NCBI GenBank assembly: GCA_036768485.1
Contig: JAVLUZ010000150.1
Coordinates: forward strand, 1,750,164-1,814,163
Length of the DNA: 64,000 bases
Direction: 5' to 3'
Source: Mermis nigrescens
Lineage: Eukaryota; Nematoda; Enoplea; Mermithida; Mermithidae
Part shown: piece after piece, positions 1 to 10,015 of the stretch
Position numbering within the stretch: the first letter of the stretch is position 1
How the letters are laid out: every line of letters begins with the position of its first letter
The notes under the pieces: generated by a model
What the model saw: the letters and a program-made list of their open reading frames with translations, nothing else
Told to the model about the DNA's origin: nothing
Databases searched by the model: none
Translations under genes and position numbers: made by a program

Positions 1-5
1 ATTCG

Positions 6-1380
6 ATGACTGGTTTTGCATTGCAAACCATTCATTTTGACGCTTGGAACGTGCAACTGGTTTTAAATCAAATAAAAGGCTCTTTTTCTATTGGTCAAAA
101 TGGACTCTGTCATTTTTTCTTGAAAAAACCTTCAAATTATCTTGCTGAGCCTTTATCTAGTATTTTTAATGTTTCATTTTTGACTAGCACTATCCCCAAT
201 TTATGGAAATTGGCAAATGTAACCCCAGTCTTTAAAAAAGGTGATGCAGCTTTAGTGAGAAATTACAGGCCGATTTCTATTTGCTGCTCATCAAGTAAAA
301 TCATGGAAAATTTGATAAATTCAAGAATTGTCGATTTTCTCACTACAAACAGACTCTTATCTCCTTCTCAGTTTGGTTTTCTGAAATCTAAATCTTGTGA
401 ATTCCAACTACTTAAATGTAAACACAGTTGGACGGTATCTTTGAGTAATAGAACTCCAGTCGATGTTGCTTACATTGACTTTTCTGAAGCTTTTGATAAA
501 ATTCCCTTTTCTAAGCTTTTATATAAGCTCTCTAAATATGGAATAAAAGGTCTACTTTTTAGTTGGCTCAAATCCTTTTTACATGGTCGATTTCGGCGTG
601 TTTGTATTAACGGAGTTTTTTCTGACTTCTTGCCTGTTGGCAGTGGTGTCCCCCAAGGTAGTTGTATTAGCCCTACTTTATTCTTAATCTATGTAAAATT
701 TACTTCTTTGCCGATGATGTCAAAATCTTTGGTCCATCTTCTGATAATCATTTAATACAAAAAGATCTGAACAATATTTATATTTGGTCTATAAATTGGC
801 AACTTCCTGTTGCTTCGGAAAAATGTGCAGTTTTACATTTGGTAAAAATAATCCAAAAAAGCTTTATTCTTTGAATAATATAAATATTCTAAATGATGTT
901 AGTTCCGTTCGTGATGTGGGTGTTTATATTTCACACAATCTCAATTGTAAGGAACATTTAAATCACATAATTAAAAAAGCTGTTTCTCGTTGTTTTCTAA
1001 TACACAAAGCTTTTCTTTCTCGTGATAAAGATATTTTAGTTAGGGCCTATACTACTTATGGAAGACCTATGCTTGAGTATGCTGTTTCTTTATGGAATCC
1101 ATATTATGCAAATGATCGTCTTGAAAATGTTCAGCGTAAATTTACTAAACGTCTTTTTGGTTTTAATAGCAATTTATCCTACCTCGAACGCCTAAAGCTT
1201 CTTAACCTGCCTTCTTTAGAACTTCGTCATCTTCACATATATCTATGTCTCATGTATCAAATTATTAATGGTTTATCCTGTATTTATGTAAATGAATTTT
1301 TCATTTTTAGTCAAGGCACTACCAGATCAGTTAACAACAGTCGTAAACTTACGTTACCACTTGTCCGTTCCAATGCTCAC
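6..1380 (+). pseudogene. Non-LTR retrotransposon (CR1/Jockey-type LINE) reverse transcriptase, broken
   Basis: Reverse transcriptase domain of a LINE ORF2, running in from the left window edge. Visible motifs are NYRPISI, the palm block AYIDFSEAFDKIP, and SGVPQGS followed by SPTLF. The catalytic FADD box lies in a different frame at 704-718, so a small deletion or frameshift occurred near 690. A third frame (784-1380) carries the thumb and C-terminal part (RAYTTYGRPMLEYA, then LWNPYY), as in CR1/Jockey proteins. The frame order 0, 2, 1 shows at least two indels. The reading frame is then interrupted at 1380 by a hAT-like insertion and resumes at 3182. No endonuclease domain is in the window. 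Family call is from motifs; CR1 versus Jockey is not resolved. Confidence 0.88.
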
Positions 1381-3173
1381 CAGTGTTGTCAGGTCCCAAA
1401 ATTCAGATTCTCCTGCACAGAGATAAAATTGGGGAAAAATTCTCCTGCAATTCTCCTGAAAATATTTTGATTCTCCTGAAAATTCTCCTGGCACATATTT
1501 TGCAGGAAAGGTTGTACAGCAGATCTACAATTGTATGTACACATGCATATCAAGCATGCTCAAGCCAATTTACCTTGGTTCACCCAACTTTTTTATTCTG
1601 ATCTCTTGCCTGTTATCTTCATTATTCGAAAAAAAAGTTTCTGTGCTTAAAACAGTGACCGCCAATTTTCAGTTGCACTTACATCATCAAAAATTTCTGA
1701 AAAGAGCCCTGTTTGCAATGTCTTTTGAAAAATGAATAATACTTTATTACTAATTGTATGTACTTCAGTAGCAAGCAAATCCTTACGTTTTGAAATATAT
1801 CAAAAAAATTTTTATAGGCGCTTTGCAAACGTCTATGACACTGATAAAAACAATTAGACGGTGTGTAAAGCTATGTATTTCTGCACTTTGTGATATTAAG
1901 TGAATAAATAAATGAATGAATGAATGATTTACTACGGAAGCACGAAACTTATTTGGATATAGTTATAACTTAACACTTAGGTCTTAAGCACCATTTTTTC
2001 CCAGCGATTTGGTTGACATTATAGATTGAACCCAAATTTTTTTTCCACTTTTTTCCGACTTTTTTTCCACATTTTTTGGGAGGTCTAAAAACGTTCAAAA
2101 TAGAGCGCCTGTGTTGAAAAATCAGTGTTTTTAAGTGGAAAATTTTATGTACACATGCAATAGCGGTGTTTGATGCACTTTTTGTAAGAAAATTTAGCGC
2201 TCTACAAGAATATCACGATCAGTGTACGTTATTTATCTTGAAACTTGAATTTCCTTCCTTCAGTAAAGCATTTTAGCCAATTCTGAAGTCGTTTTTGACA
2301 ATTAAAACTATAATTTATCAAATGGCGCGGAAGCTGCCAGAAAATTTTGAAATTTTAGCTCTCTTAATCATTTTTAGCATTTCAAAAACTGTGCAGAAGG
2401 TAAGGATTTTCAATCGTAGTGGAGTTCTAGGACCAGATTATCGATAAAAATGCTGCAATTAGGGCCCGCGCGGCTTAAACATCACTAACAACTCAGAATT
2501 AAATCAATTCGACGCAAAGCGCCGAAAAATTTTTGTAGTTTCACCTCTCTGAAACGCATTTTTGCATTACAAAAACTAACCGAATCCGTGCAGAAGATAA
2601 GGATTTTCAATTGTAGTGAAGTTCTAGACCAGATTATCGATAAAAATGGCGCGGCGCAGCTTAAGGATTACTAATAAGTAAGAATTTAATCAATTCGGCG
2701 CGGAGCATCGAAAAAATTTTGAAGTTTTAACTCTCTAAAACGCATTTTTAACATTACAAAAATTTTCCACAAATGCCAACCAAGCCTAAAAATGTTTTCC
2801 ATTTCCAAAAATTTTTGGTTGACAAATAGACCAAAAAGTGGGAAAAAAAACGTTGGTCTTAACTATGAACGACATAAATTCTTAATGTGAAAGAACTAAG
2901 TATAAAATTATATACAACTGACTAACTACGGTAAGTACAGTAAGAAGGTTAATGTATGATAATCATTATAACTTGCTGTTTAAGTTTTTGAAAATTCTCC
3001 TGAATTCTCCTGAATTTTCAGGATTCCACTGAATTCTCCTGACATTTTAAAATTCTCCTGCATTCTCCTGCATGTTTACAACTTCTCCTGAAAAGCCCAT
3101 TCTCCTGCTCCTGCTCCTGAAAATTTTAGATTCTCCTGAATTCAGGAGAATTCTCCTGCACCAGGCAACCCTG
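1381..3173. mobile_element. hAT-like non-autonomous element inserted in the LINE
   Basis: The ends are imperfect terminal inverted repeats: CAGTGTTGTCAGGT on the left and, read on the other strand, CAGGGTTGCCTGGT on the right (11 of 14 identical). The flanks are ATGCTCAC (1373-1380) and ATGCTAAC (3174-3181), a 7/8 match to an 8-bp TSD, the length typical of hAT transposons. Removing the segment brings together two parts of one LINE ORF, which independently supports the boundaries. Inside the ends are many copies of TTCTCCTGAA (about 1400-1495 and 2990-3165). No transposase frame is visible, so it would depend on an enzyme supplied elsewhere. Confidence 0.8.
2320..2765. repeat. Tandem repeat, about 190-200 bp period, two to three copies
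   Basis: GTGCAGAAGGTAAGGATTTT at 2392 recurs as GTGCAGAAGATAAGGATTTT near 2591, followed in both by a near-identical GATTATCGATAAAAATG block. A third partial copy of the AACTCTCTAAAACGCATTTT segment starts near 2717. It lies wholly within the hAT-like element. Confidence 0.75.
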
Positions 3174-3181
3174 ATGCTAAC

Positions 3182-3420
3182 CTCAACGATTTTTCGCAGA
3201 GATACCGAAAAATCTGGAACTCCTAACCTAATCAAATAGTCTCTACTCATAAAATCCATTTGTTCAAAAAGAGCTCCTAAACATTGATTTTACAAATTTA
3301 TTGTTGGGGCATACCTGAGTTGTATCACTTCCGTGATCTTTGTATGTCCTTTGTTCAGTCACTATTTTATCATGTATTTGCGTTTTATCAAATTTCGTGT
3401 ATTTTTCTGACAATAAACAC
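3182..3420 (+). pseudogene. LINE ORF2 C-terminal end and 3' tail
   Basis: Continues the LINE frame that stops at 1380. The translation includes DFSQRYRKIWNS and then KIHLFKK, matching the usual C-terminal tail of CR1/Jockey ORF2 (a W-N-S-L-P block followed by an F-K block), with a stop in the block. AATAAA near 3411 could be the 3' processing signal. The right edge of the element is not sharply defined. Confidence 0.6.
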
Positions 3421-4101
3421 TTTTCTTGTCTAAAATCGATCGTTATTGCGAGCGACTGCCACATATATGTTTGTATCTCTCTTCAATGCTCAGACATTAC
3501 CAGGTTTTAATCAAAAAATGCACTGGCTCTCAAAAAAATATTAGGAAATACGGATGCAATATCAAGCTCGTAACCATTTTTCTATAAAATTTAATTGCAC
3601 ACTTGCAAGTATGTTTAGAAATGATCGAATATAGATTTTGATAAAATATTCATACACTGCTTTGTAATTGACACAAGGACATATATGTGACTGTAATTTT
3701 ACCCAGCTACTCTATAGCATCCACTTCCTCTTCATCACAATCTGCTCAAATTCTGCTGACATGGAATCGCAAAGCTGCAGTGCATTAGTCTATTTGAAAA
3801 AATGGCACCGTGAAGATAAAAAACCCAAAAAAACCAAAAAACCAGAACGCAATGACTTTTGCACCCAAGAAACCCACAAAAAACCATAAAAAAAGCCCAG
3901 ATTCGAAAAACCCAGCCCTTGCCAACACTGGTGTAAATAATAAGACGAGGGAATGGAATATCCATTGTCAGTGAAAAGATCGAAAATAGGAAATTTTTAA
4001 TTTTCCGTTTTTCCGGCGATTTTCCTTCTTGGCCTTGGATGCGTATGTTCAATGAAAGATATCAAAATATCCACGACACACATGGGCACAGGGGTGGGCA
4101 C
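3421..4101. other. No gene seen; A-rich tract and possible hAT terminus
   Basis: No convincing coding sequence. An A/C-rich tract lies at about 3818-3905. CAACACTG at about 3923-3930, read in reverse as CAGTGTTGGCAAGG, looks like a hAT terminus similar to that at 1381, but I could not find its partner or a TSD. Confidence 0.4.
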
Positions 4102-4379
4102 CACACCTGGGCGTGGGGGGTTTGGGGGGGGGTATGCACCCCCCCCAGAAACCGAAATACCTCCCCCCAGAAATCAAAATACCCCCCCCCCCAGAATTCA
4201 ATTTTTGAAAATTTTTTTCGTTTTTTTCGCAATTTTTTGATGCCAATGGATAGTGCTTGATGAGAAACGTCGAAAAATGGTGTTTTTATCGCCATACCAC
4301 CATTTTTAAGGCCATTTTTCGATCTTCGAAAAAATCTTGCACACCCCCCCCCCCAGCATTTTCTTGCTGCCCACGTATG
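4102..4379 (+). mobile_element. MITE-1 copy (hAT-type, 278 bp)
   Basis: Starts CACACCTGGGCGTGG and ends CCCACGTATG, giving short imperfect inverted ends of the form CA...TGGGC. It is flanked by a perfect 8-bp direct repeat GTGGGCAC (4094-4101 and 4380-4387). The body carries C-tracts before AGAAAT or AGAATT, and the block GAGAAACGTCGAAAAATGG that is diagnostic of the family. Open frames on both strands arise from low-complexity sequence and are not genes. Confidence 0.92.
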
Positions 4380-5716
4380 GTGGGCACTGGACTGGATACA
4401 GTGGATCGGTAAACGGCTATGCATGCACACATAGGCATAGCTGTGCACAGTACCACCAAGCATTGGGTGTATACCTTACAGTGAATCAATAGACAATTTA
4501 TTTGTACTAACAGTAAAACTTTCATTTCTTTTGAGCAATATTTATACCAATAACAAATAAACTGCTCGTCCGCCCTCCACAATCGTCCTTGTAAAATCAT
4601 TTTTTACGCAAGTTTTCCGAGATGTTCCTGAACATCAGGACAAACCTCAAGTCCTGTAGGTTTGCTTTACGTCACAACGTGCTCAAATTCCAAATGGTCC
4701 ATTTGTACCTGCTAGTTTGTGACTGTAATATTTTTTCACTGTTTAAACGGCATCTTCAATTATGTTCGCATGGCGGCTGAATAATTTGACTTCTTGATGT
4801 TTGAAGTGCTTTGCTTAGCATGCAGCGTGTCTAGCAAACTGTGATAGCAATCTAAACCCTAAAATATTCTGCTACAGTAATCAGCCGTAAAGCAAAAATG
4901 GGCCGTCCGAAATGGAACAGACTATAGTCAACAAAATGATTTGGCCGTCTAATCCATCTAAGAGCCGGTTTAGATTGCTCGCTCAACCAGATCTTTCTTA
5001 TGTACATGCAGCGCTAGCAACAGCGCGAGCTGCTTGCGGAATTGAACAACTGACGAAACACTTGTCATATAGTGCATAACAGTCATAATGTAAGATGTTA
5101 ATAAACGGTTATTTGAAAGGCATAAATCATTGAAGCTAAGCTAACATATGCATTTATTGTATGCTCTTTTGTTAAAACATTTTCGTAACATTTGAGTAAG
5201 CGTAAAATATTATATATACGTAAATTTTGCACTATTACATGTATGCATATCTACATTCAAACATGCAAGTATTGCAAATTATTTCCGCCGCATATAACGA
5301 TCGTCGAAGTAGTGTAACATAAATAATTATATATGTAAATCTGAACACAGTAAGTTTTGGAGGCGTGCCCAACTGACGAATAAGGATCGGCGATAGCGAA
5401 TGGATAGAACTGTGGATAGTAGACGCGGCAAGTGAAGAGGAGGAGCGAGGAGATTGAGTGAAGAAACGGCGAGGAGAAAGGGAGAGTTGTGTGAAAATCG
5501 TGCTGCATCCGTTCGTTTTTGATTGTATAATTTTTGCCCCTGCACATTAAAAAGTTCGAGTTAGCTTGTCAATACATATACGCAGGCAGGAAGGGTTGCC
5601 ACAGTCCCAGCGACTGAATGAAACTGAATTAGCTAATCAGCTAAAGCTTACGGACTTTAATAAGCTGTTTTTCGTGTTTATATAATTTACGGGGCAGATT
5701 TGTAATCGTAAACGAC
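4380..5716. other. No gene seen; possible 5' LTR or leader of the following gag element
   Basis: AT-rich sequence without a convincing ORF. TTTTGGAGGCGTGCCCAAC at about 5354 resembles a tRNA primer-binding site, which would put a 5' LTR end just upstream. No second LTR copy is in the window to test this. Confidence 0.3.
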
Positions 5717-5777
5717 ATGGCGAGCGCGCCCATTGATGAATCAGATGGACTTTCCGTGGCAAAATCACAAAGCAACA
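5717..5777 (+). CDS. Candidate short first coding exon upstream of gag
   Basis: ATG in a good context (GACATGG) starts a 20-codon frame beginning MASAPIDESDGL, directly followed by a strong splice donor (CA|GTAAGT at 5778). Unspliced, the frame ends seven codons later. A plausible acceptor (ATTTCAAAAAG) lies near 5970, just before coding-like sequence that leads into gag. Either the gag starts with a spliced exon, which is unusual for a Gypsy-type element, or this is chance. Transcript evidence would decide. Confidence 0.3.
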
Positions 5778-6037
5778 GTAAGTTTCTTGTTCGCATTTAA
5801 GCACAACATCGCATACATACATACATAGCACAAATTAAAATAACATTTTTCGCATTTAACTAGACATACATATATATATGTACACGCAAGTTAGAGGATC
5901 GTATCAATAAAAGTTATAATCGGCATTTTGCAAATCAAAAATTGGCAAAATTCGACAGAAGAAAATTTCAAAAAGTTCAGAATCACTTTCGGACCAGTTT
6001 AAGCGTATTGAATTTGAATCTATAGCAGAAATTTTAA

Positions 6038-7564
6038 AACATTCGCGTACAAGCATGCCACACACTGATCGTAACAGCAAGTGAACTTGAACGTATAATT
6101 ACAGATACTTTGCATACAGTAATCGGAGATCAACTAAGAGACGTTCAAGCAAATAACTCTCTCTTAGATGATCTCAGAGCTTCGAATTTGAGAAACAATA
6201 TAGGTTTAGCTATCCGCCCTCCAAGACCTTTTTCAGGAGGGGTAGGAGAGAATTTCACGGACTGGTTGCATAAATTTGAGCAGTATTTATCGTTGCAAGG
6301 TTTTAGAGACAACGATTCACATTTAAAGCTAGCATGTCTCAAATCATTTTTGAGCGGCACAGCTCTCGCCACTTTCGAAGATTTAAAATATCTTCAAAAT
6401 CCGCCTAACACATATGATGCATGTAAAACATTACTTAAAACGCATTTTCCTGATAATCGTGACAGTGATGTCCAGCAGCAATCGCTTATGGAACGTAAGC
6501 AAAAACGTTCCGAATCTGTATCTGAATTTTTGTCTGAACTGAGACGGTTAGCACGCCTTGCATATCCTGATTTAGATCAAAGAGCAAAAGACACTATAAT
6601 TAAGCCTTTGTTTTTACGCGGCATGTTAGGTGACGTTCGCGAAGCTATTAAGTTTCGGGAATTCGCTAATTTAAATGAGGCACTCAAAGCTGCAACATAC
6701 ATTGAATCACAGATTTTGAGAGATGAGATGTCTCAATCGCATTTTTCTACGCATCCCAAAAGCGAATCTGTTTTTCACGTTTCGTCACATTCGAATATCG
6801 AAAATTCAATCGAAAAATTGGCTAAGCAAGTTGAGTTACTAACATCTATCACATTGAATAAGGCAGAAACGAAAAGTGATAGCGTAGGATTTTCACAGCA
6901 TAGTGTACCTTATTTTAACACGAATTCGCGTAATAACAGACAGTTTAGTGCAGCTCATACGCCAAGCAAAAGTTTTTGTCAGATTTGTAATCGTAATAAT
7001 CACACTACACGTGACTGTAGGGCAAAGTGTCGATATTGTGCACAAACAGGGCACAAATCAGACTCTTGCCGGCGGAAACCGCCAGAAATTTTTTGCTATA
7101 AGTGCAATCAATCAGGCCATACAGTACAAATGTGCCGCAATCAGCAAACATTTACTCAAAACACACGTTCACACAATAACAGTCAAAGAGGTGGTAGAGT
7201 AAACAGTGTAGATGCAGATGATCTGCATTTAGAAATGCAGAATGAATCAGTACGTAATTCACACATTGTTGCACAAATTAATTCTACAGACGACGCAGTT
7301 CCGAAGAATAATCCGAACAGCGATTACGTTCTTACGGTAGATTTTTCGGATATATCTGAGCAAAGCACGGATAGCTATGATTCGACTTTCGACCAAGATT
7401 CGCCGCGATCCCGCGTCTCAGTCCGACTCGGACCGAGATTATCGTCGGTTGACGAATCATTACGACGGAGTTACATCGCCATCTCCCTCTCCAACAGCAA
7501 CGATTCGTCAGAGTCCCGTCGTCACGCCACCTATTCCGTCGGCGCCAATCCAATGCCGAAGTGA
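6038..7564 (+). CDS. Gag polyprotein of a truncated Ty3/Gypsy-type LTR element
   Basis: The frame is open from 6038; it is counted here from a TTG at 6110 because no ATG opens it, giving 484 residues. Residues 35-205 form a typical retrotransposon Gag capsid region, beginning PPRPFSGGVGENFTDW and running through a long helical stretch. Three CCHC zinc knuckles follow (C-x2-C-x4-H-x4-C) at residues 290-303, 307-320 and 329-342, then a Ser/Asp-rich tail. These proteins build the capsid and bind the element's RNA. The N terminus is unclear: coding-like sequence just upstream (5970-6090) is in another frame. No pol follows, because the next element begins at 7844. The frame itself is intact. Confidence 0.85.
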   Translation, partial: NIRVQACHTLIVTASELERIITDTLHTVIGDQLRDVQANNSLLDDLRASNLRNNIGLAIRPPRPFSGGVGENFTDWLHKFEQYLSLQGFRDNDSHLKLACLKSFLSGTALATFEDLKYLQNPPNTYDACKTLLKTHFPDNRDSDVQQQSLMERKQKRSESVSEFLSELRRLARLAYPDLDQRAKDTIIKPLFLRGMLGDVREAIKFREFANLNEALKAATYIESQILRDEMSQSHFSTHPKSESVFHVSSHSNIENSIEKLAKQVELLTSITLNKAETKSDSVGFSQHSVPYFNTNSRNNRQFSAAHTPSKSFCQICNRNNHTTRDCRAKCRYCAQTGHKSDSCRRKPPEIFCYKCNQSGHTVQMCRNQQTFTQNTRSHNNSQRGGRVNSVDADDLHLEMQNESVRNSHIVAQINSTDDAVPKNNPNSDYVLTVDFSDISEQSTDSYDSTFDQDSPRSRVSVRLGPRLSSVDESLRRSYIAISLSNSNDSSESRRHATYSVGANPMPK

Positions 7565-7843
7565 CGCCCTTCTTGCGTTACCTCCAGACCCGAGCCTCAA
7601 ACCGCCATTGTTTCTGAGCAGCTGCGTCCCTGGGCGCCTATCCCGCGGCAAAATATTACTCCCGACGCCCTCACATTCTCCACAATCGTTTTTTCCCAAG
7701 CCAAAAACGTTGAACAATCGCCTGGGTAAGGAACATGTCAAGTTTTCCTTACATAATTCGTTTACTCTTTGCATGCTCATGTTTGCAATCCTCATTTCGT
7801 ATGCAAAAACATATCAAGTCTGCCAAAAATATAGGGTGGTCAT
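7377..7843 (+). CDS. Overlapping Pro-rich ORF with hydrophobic segment, truncated by the LTR
   Basis: A second frame overlaps the gag 3' end and runs past it until the LTR of the next element begins at 7844. It is rich in Ser/Pro, then has a hydrophobic stretch FTLCMLMFAILISYA followed by a cysteine, resembling a secretory signal. That arrangement (overlapping the gag 3' end, then a signal-like segment) parallels the envelope-like gene after gag in the element at 7844-19158. Too little remains to prove it is an envelope N terminus; it may be a chance overlap. Confidence 0.35.
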
Positions 7844-8040
7844 TGTAAGAATTGGGACGATGATATAACGTTGCGACGTCGTGTGATATAGTAAACTTTC
7901 ATGTAGTGTTAGGTACATAGTTTAAGTACTCCGCCCTTTATGTAACGTATACGAATTTAGATTGACACACCTACCAGCTAAGCTATATAAGCATACTTCT
8001 CTCTATTAAAATGGTTAGTCTCCATCTTACGGTACTTACA
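7844..8040 (+). repeat. 5' LTR
   Basis: Begins TGTAAGAATTGGGACG and ends GGTACTTACA, so its ends are short inverted repeats (TGTAAG/CTTACA). Compared with the 3' LTR it shows one substitution and three short indels (2, 1 and 1 bp). It holds TATATAA at 7984-7990 and ATTAAA at 8005-8010. Confidence 0.95.
7984..7990 (+). promoter_or_regulatory. TATA box of the 5' LTR promoter
   Basis: TATATAA within the LTR, repeated as TATATAAAA at 19098-19106 in the 3' LTR. The position is consistent with a pol II start just downstream; the start site itself is inferred. Confidence 0.6.
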
Positions 8041-8043
8041 AAA

Positions 8044-8061
8044 TGGGGTGCAACAGTCTGG
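8044..8061 (+). promoter_or_regulatory. Putative primer-binding site
   Basis: TGGGGTGCAACAG begins three bases after the 5' LTR. It starts with TGG, as expected for pairing to a tRNA 3' CCA end. I did not identify the tRNA. Confidence 0.45.
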
Positions 8062-8249
8062 AAAGAACCGCTCTCGCAGTATACTGTACTTTATTGGCTA
8101 ACCCTGCGAGCCCCATAGTTGTGCTATATTTATTTTGAGACGAGAATTTCGAAGCTACAATTTTTATTATGTAGCTAGCCCCCGATAGCAGACGTTAGAC
8201 TTTGGACTGTCAGTCTGGAAGCTGAGAGTTGTTCCAGCTTCTTTCCCCC

Positions 8250-8444
8250 ATGTGTGCGATGTGCACAAAATTTTGCTGCTGTTTATGTTGTTTACCACTT
8301 TTGGTGGTCTGTCTGCTGATTTTGTTAATAAGTATCTGTCTGGGTTTCAGCTTTTTGGGATTAGTTTCCGCAGCTGCTAAAATAATTGCTAAAATCGTGA
8401 ATCTTCTGTATTCCGTGCTAGCTTCATTAGTGAAAAAGGAGTAA
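8250..8444 (+). CDS. Small hydrophobic leader ORF
   Basis: About 65 residues from the ATG at 8250 (an upstream non-ATG start at 8229 extends it). A Cys-rich start (TKFCCCLCCLP) is followed by a long hydrophobic stretch LLVVCLLILLISICLGFSFL and a Lys-terminated helix-like tail, so the product would be membrane-embedded. It lies in the leader shortly after the 5' LTR. Could be a small membrane protein or chance; no family recognised. Confidence 0.3.
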   Translation: MCAMCTKFCCCLCCLPLLVVCLLILLISICLGFSFLGLVSAAAKIIAKIVNLLYSVLASLVKKE

Positions 8445-8447
8445 ACA

Positions 8448-9307
8448 TGTTGTTTTGGTTTTGGGGAACCAAATGGCATTTGTACTTTACGCGGAAGACG
8501 TATTGCGGTACTGTATTTGATGTTTGTCAGCTTCTTGTTTGCTTCCTTCTAGCATGTATAGAGTATGCAAGTTTTAATTATCTGAGAGACAGCTGTAGGG
8601 CAACCTCAGGACAAATATGGTTAATGGGTGATAGTGCAATTTTGGATTGAAAAGGGCTGCTAATGAGAAATTTGATAGTGTCCAGACAGTCCCGAAAAAT
8701 AATTATTTTTGCTGACCCACAGAAAATAATAAGCTTGCGGCTTGATTGGGGCCCAAATTTGCACTACGACTCATTAGAATGAGCTTAATACTGCCCGGCC
8801 AGATATTACTAAGACGTGTTTACATCTAATGCTCGAGCAAAATGATGATGAACTGGCCCATTATCGGAAAAAGTTGCTTCTATGAGTAGTGCAAATGTAC
8901 ATGTAGGTTATAGGTTAAGCGTTAGCGCGGTAAAGAAGCGCGTGTATAGAATGTACACATATTATTAATATTACTCTTTTGTAGCTGCAATATAGCTAAC
9001 CGTGTAAGCTGGAACAGCCGCAATGCATATTACGTTTATAATATGTTTCGGGTCGGGTTGCCTGATCGGAATATTGGCGAGGATAAAAAGCTCAACGTTG
9101 AGTTAATGTCATCCAGTGACATTACAGTAACCCAACCGACCCAGCTAACCGCGTGCTAACCTATTGTAAGCGTTAGGGCAGCGCCGCTCGTTTTTCTTGC
9201 GTCTCGTTATTATCGTTTGTTAATCAATCCACAGTCAGTTCGTTTCTCCGAAAAAAAACCTCACCGTTTTCTCACAATCATTTTTCTCTACAATTTCCGT
9301 ATGCATC
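8448..9307. other. Leader sequence, no convincing gene
   Basis: A short Cys/Trp-rich frame starts at 8447, but nothing marks it as a gene. The 9180-9300 part is pyrimidine-rich and precedes the leader ORF. Confidence 0.4.
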
Positions 9308-10015
9308 ATGGATTCCGCCCAACATCAACTCGCTTTGGATCGGCTCACCACCTATATTTCGACCCTGCGTCAGCGTTACACCACTTGGACCGGCCAAGGT
9401 TTTGAGGAGTCCGTTTTTCGTCACAATATCGTTACACCAATCGGCAAATTCGTCACCGAATCCGCCCGAGACCAAATGTTCACCTACGGTTGGGCTATCA
9501 GCGACCAACCGCAGGAGTATTTTGACAGCTATATTTGGAATACCCTCATCGAGGATGGAATACCCGTCCACTGGGCCGTAACCAGTCTGTACGGCATGTT
9601 TACGCCCAGCGCCCAGGTACAGTGGAGTTCATTTGACGAAGACGCCCTCGTATTCATCATCGACGAGGCCCACGTCAAGGCTTGAACCAACGACGATTCC
9701 GACGTCCTGGAAATCGAGTCAACTATCGACCTCAGCAACGAGTCCAACAACGACGAGGATCCCAACGATCATGGCGACCATTTTGGTGAAGCGGAATGCA
9801 ACGGAAACAACGACCAAGGAAAAGGTAAAATTCGAAGCATTGGGAGCCATGAAGACGCCCCATTTTTGGCAACCACTGCGTTGGAAAACGCCAAAAAAAT
9901 GGAGGGCGAAAATCTCGATTGGTCAAAGTTGGCCACTTGGGATCGTTTCGCTCGGTTTTCGCCCATTTCCGACACCGATTCTTACGATGGGCTGTTTCCG
10001 AATCCGGAAGCCTAG
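9308..10015 (+). pseudogene. Leader ORF upstream of gag, 235 codons with one in-frame TGA
   Basis: ATG in strong context (ATCATGGATT) opens a 125-codon frame starting MDSAQHQLALDRLTTY. A single TGA (9683-9685) interrupts it, and the same frame runs on for about 109 codons to TAG at 10013-10015. The first part is mixed and rich in aromatics; the second is strongly acidic (many Asp, Glu, Asn), then ends WDRFARFSPISDTDSYDG. Local GC is higher than the surroundings, as in coding DNA. I recognise no family. It lies between the 5' LTR and gag, where Gypsy-type elements normally have no gene. The TGA may be a decay mutation or a readthrough site. An inserted cellular gene copy is an alternative. Confidence 0.55.

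Noticed and set aside
4039..4463. Several overlapping frames on both strands over MITE-1 copies (also at 23786, 27177, 52043, 56067 and 63059)
   Set aside because: Arise from C/G homopolymer tracts in the MITE; not conserved as proteins between copies.
7332..7795. Minus-strand Arg-rich frames opposite the gag tail
   Set aside because: Shadows of the plus-strand gag and overlapping frame.
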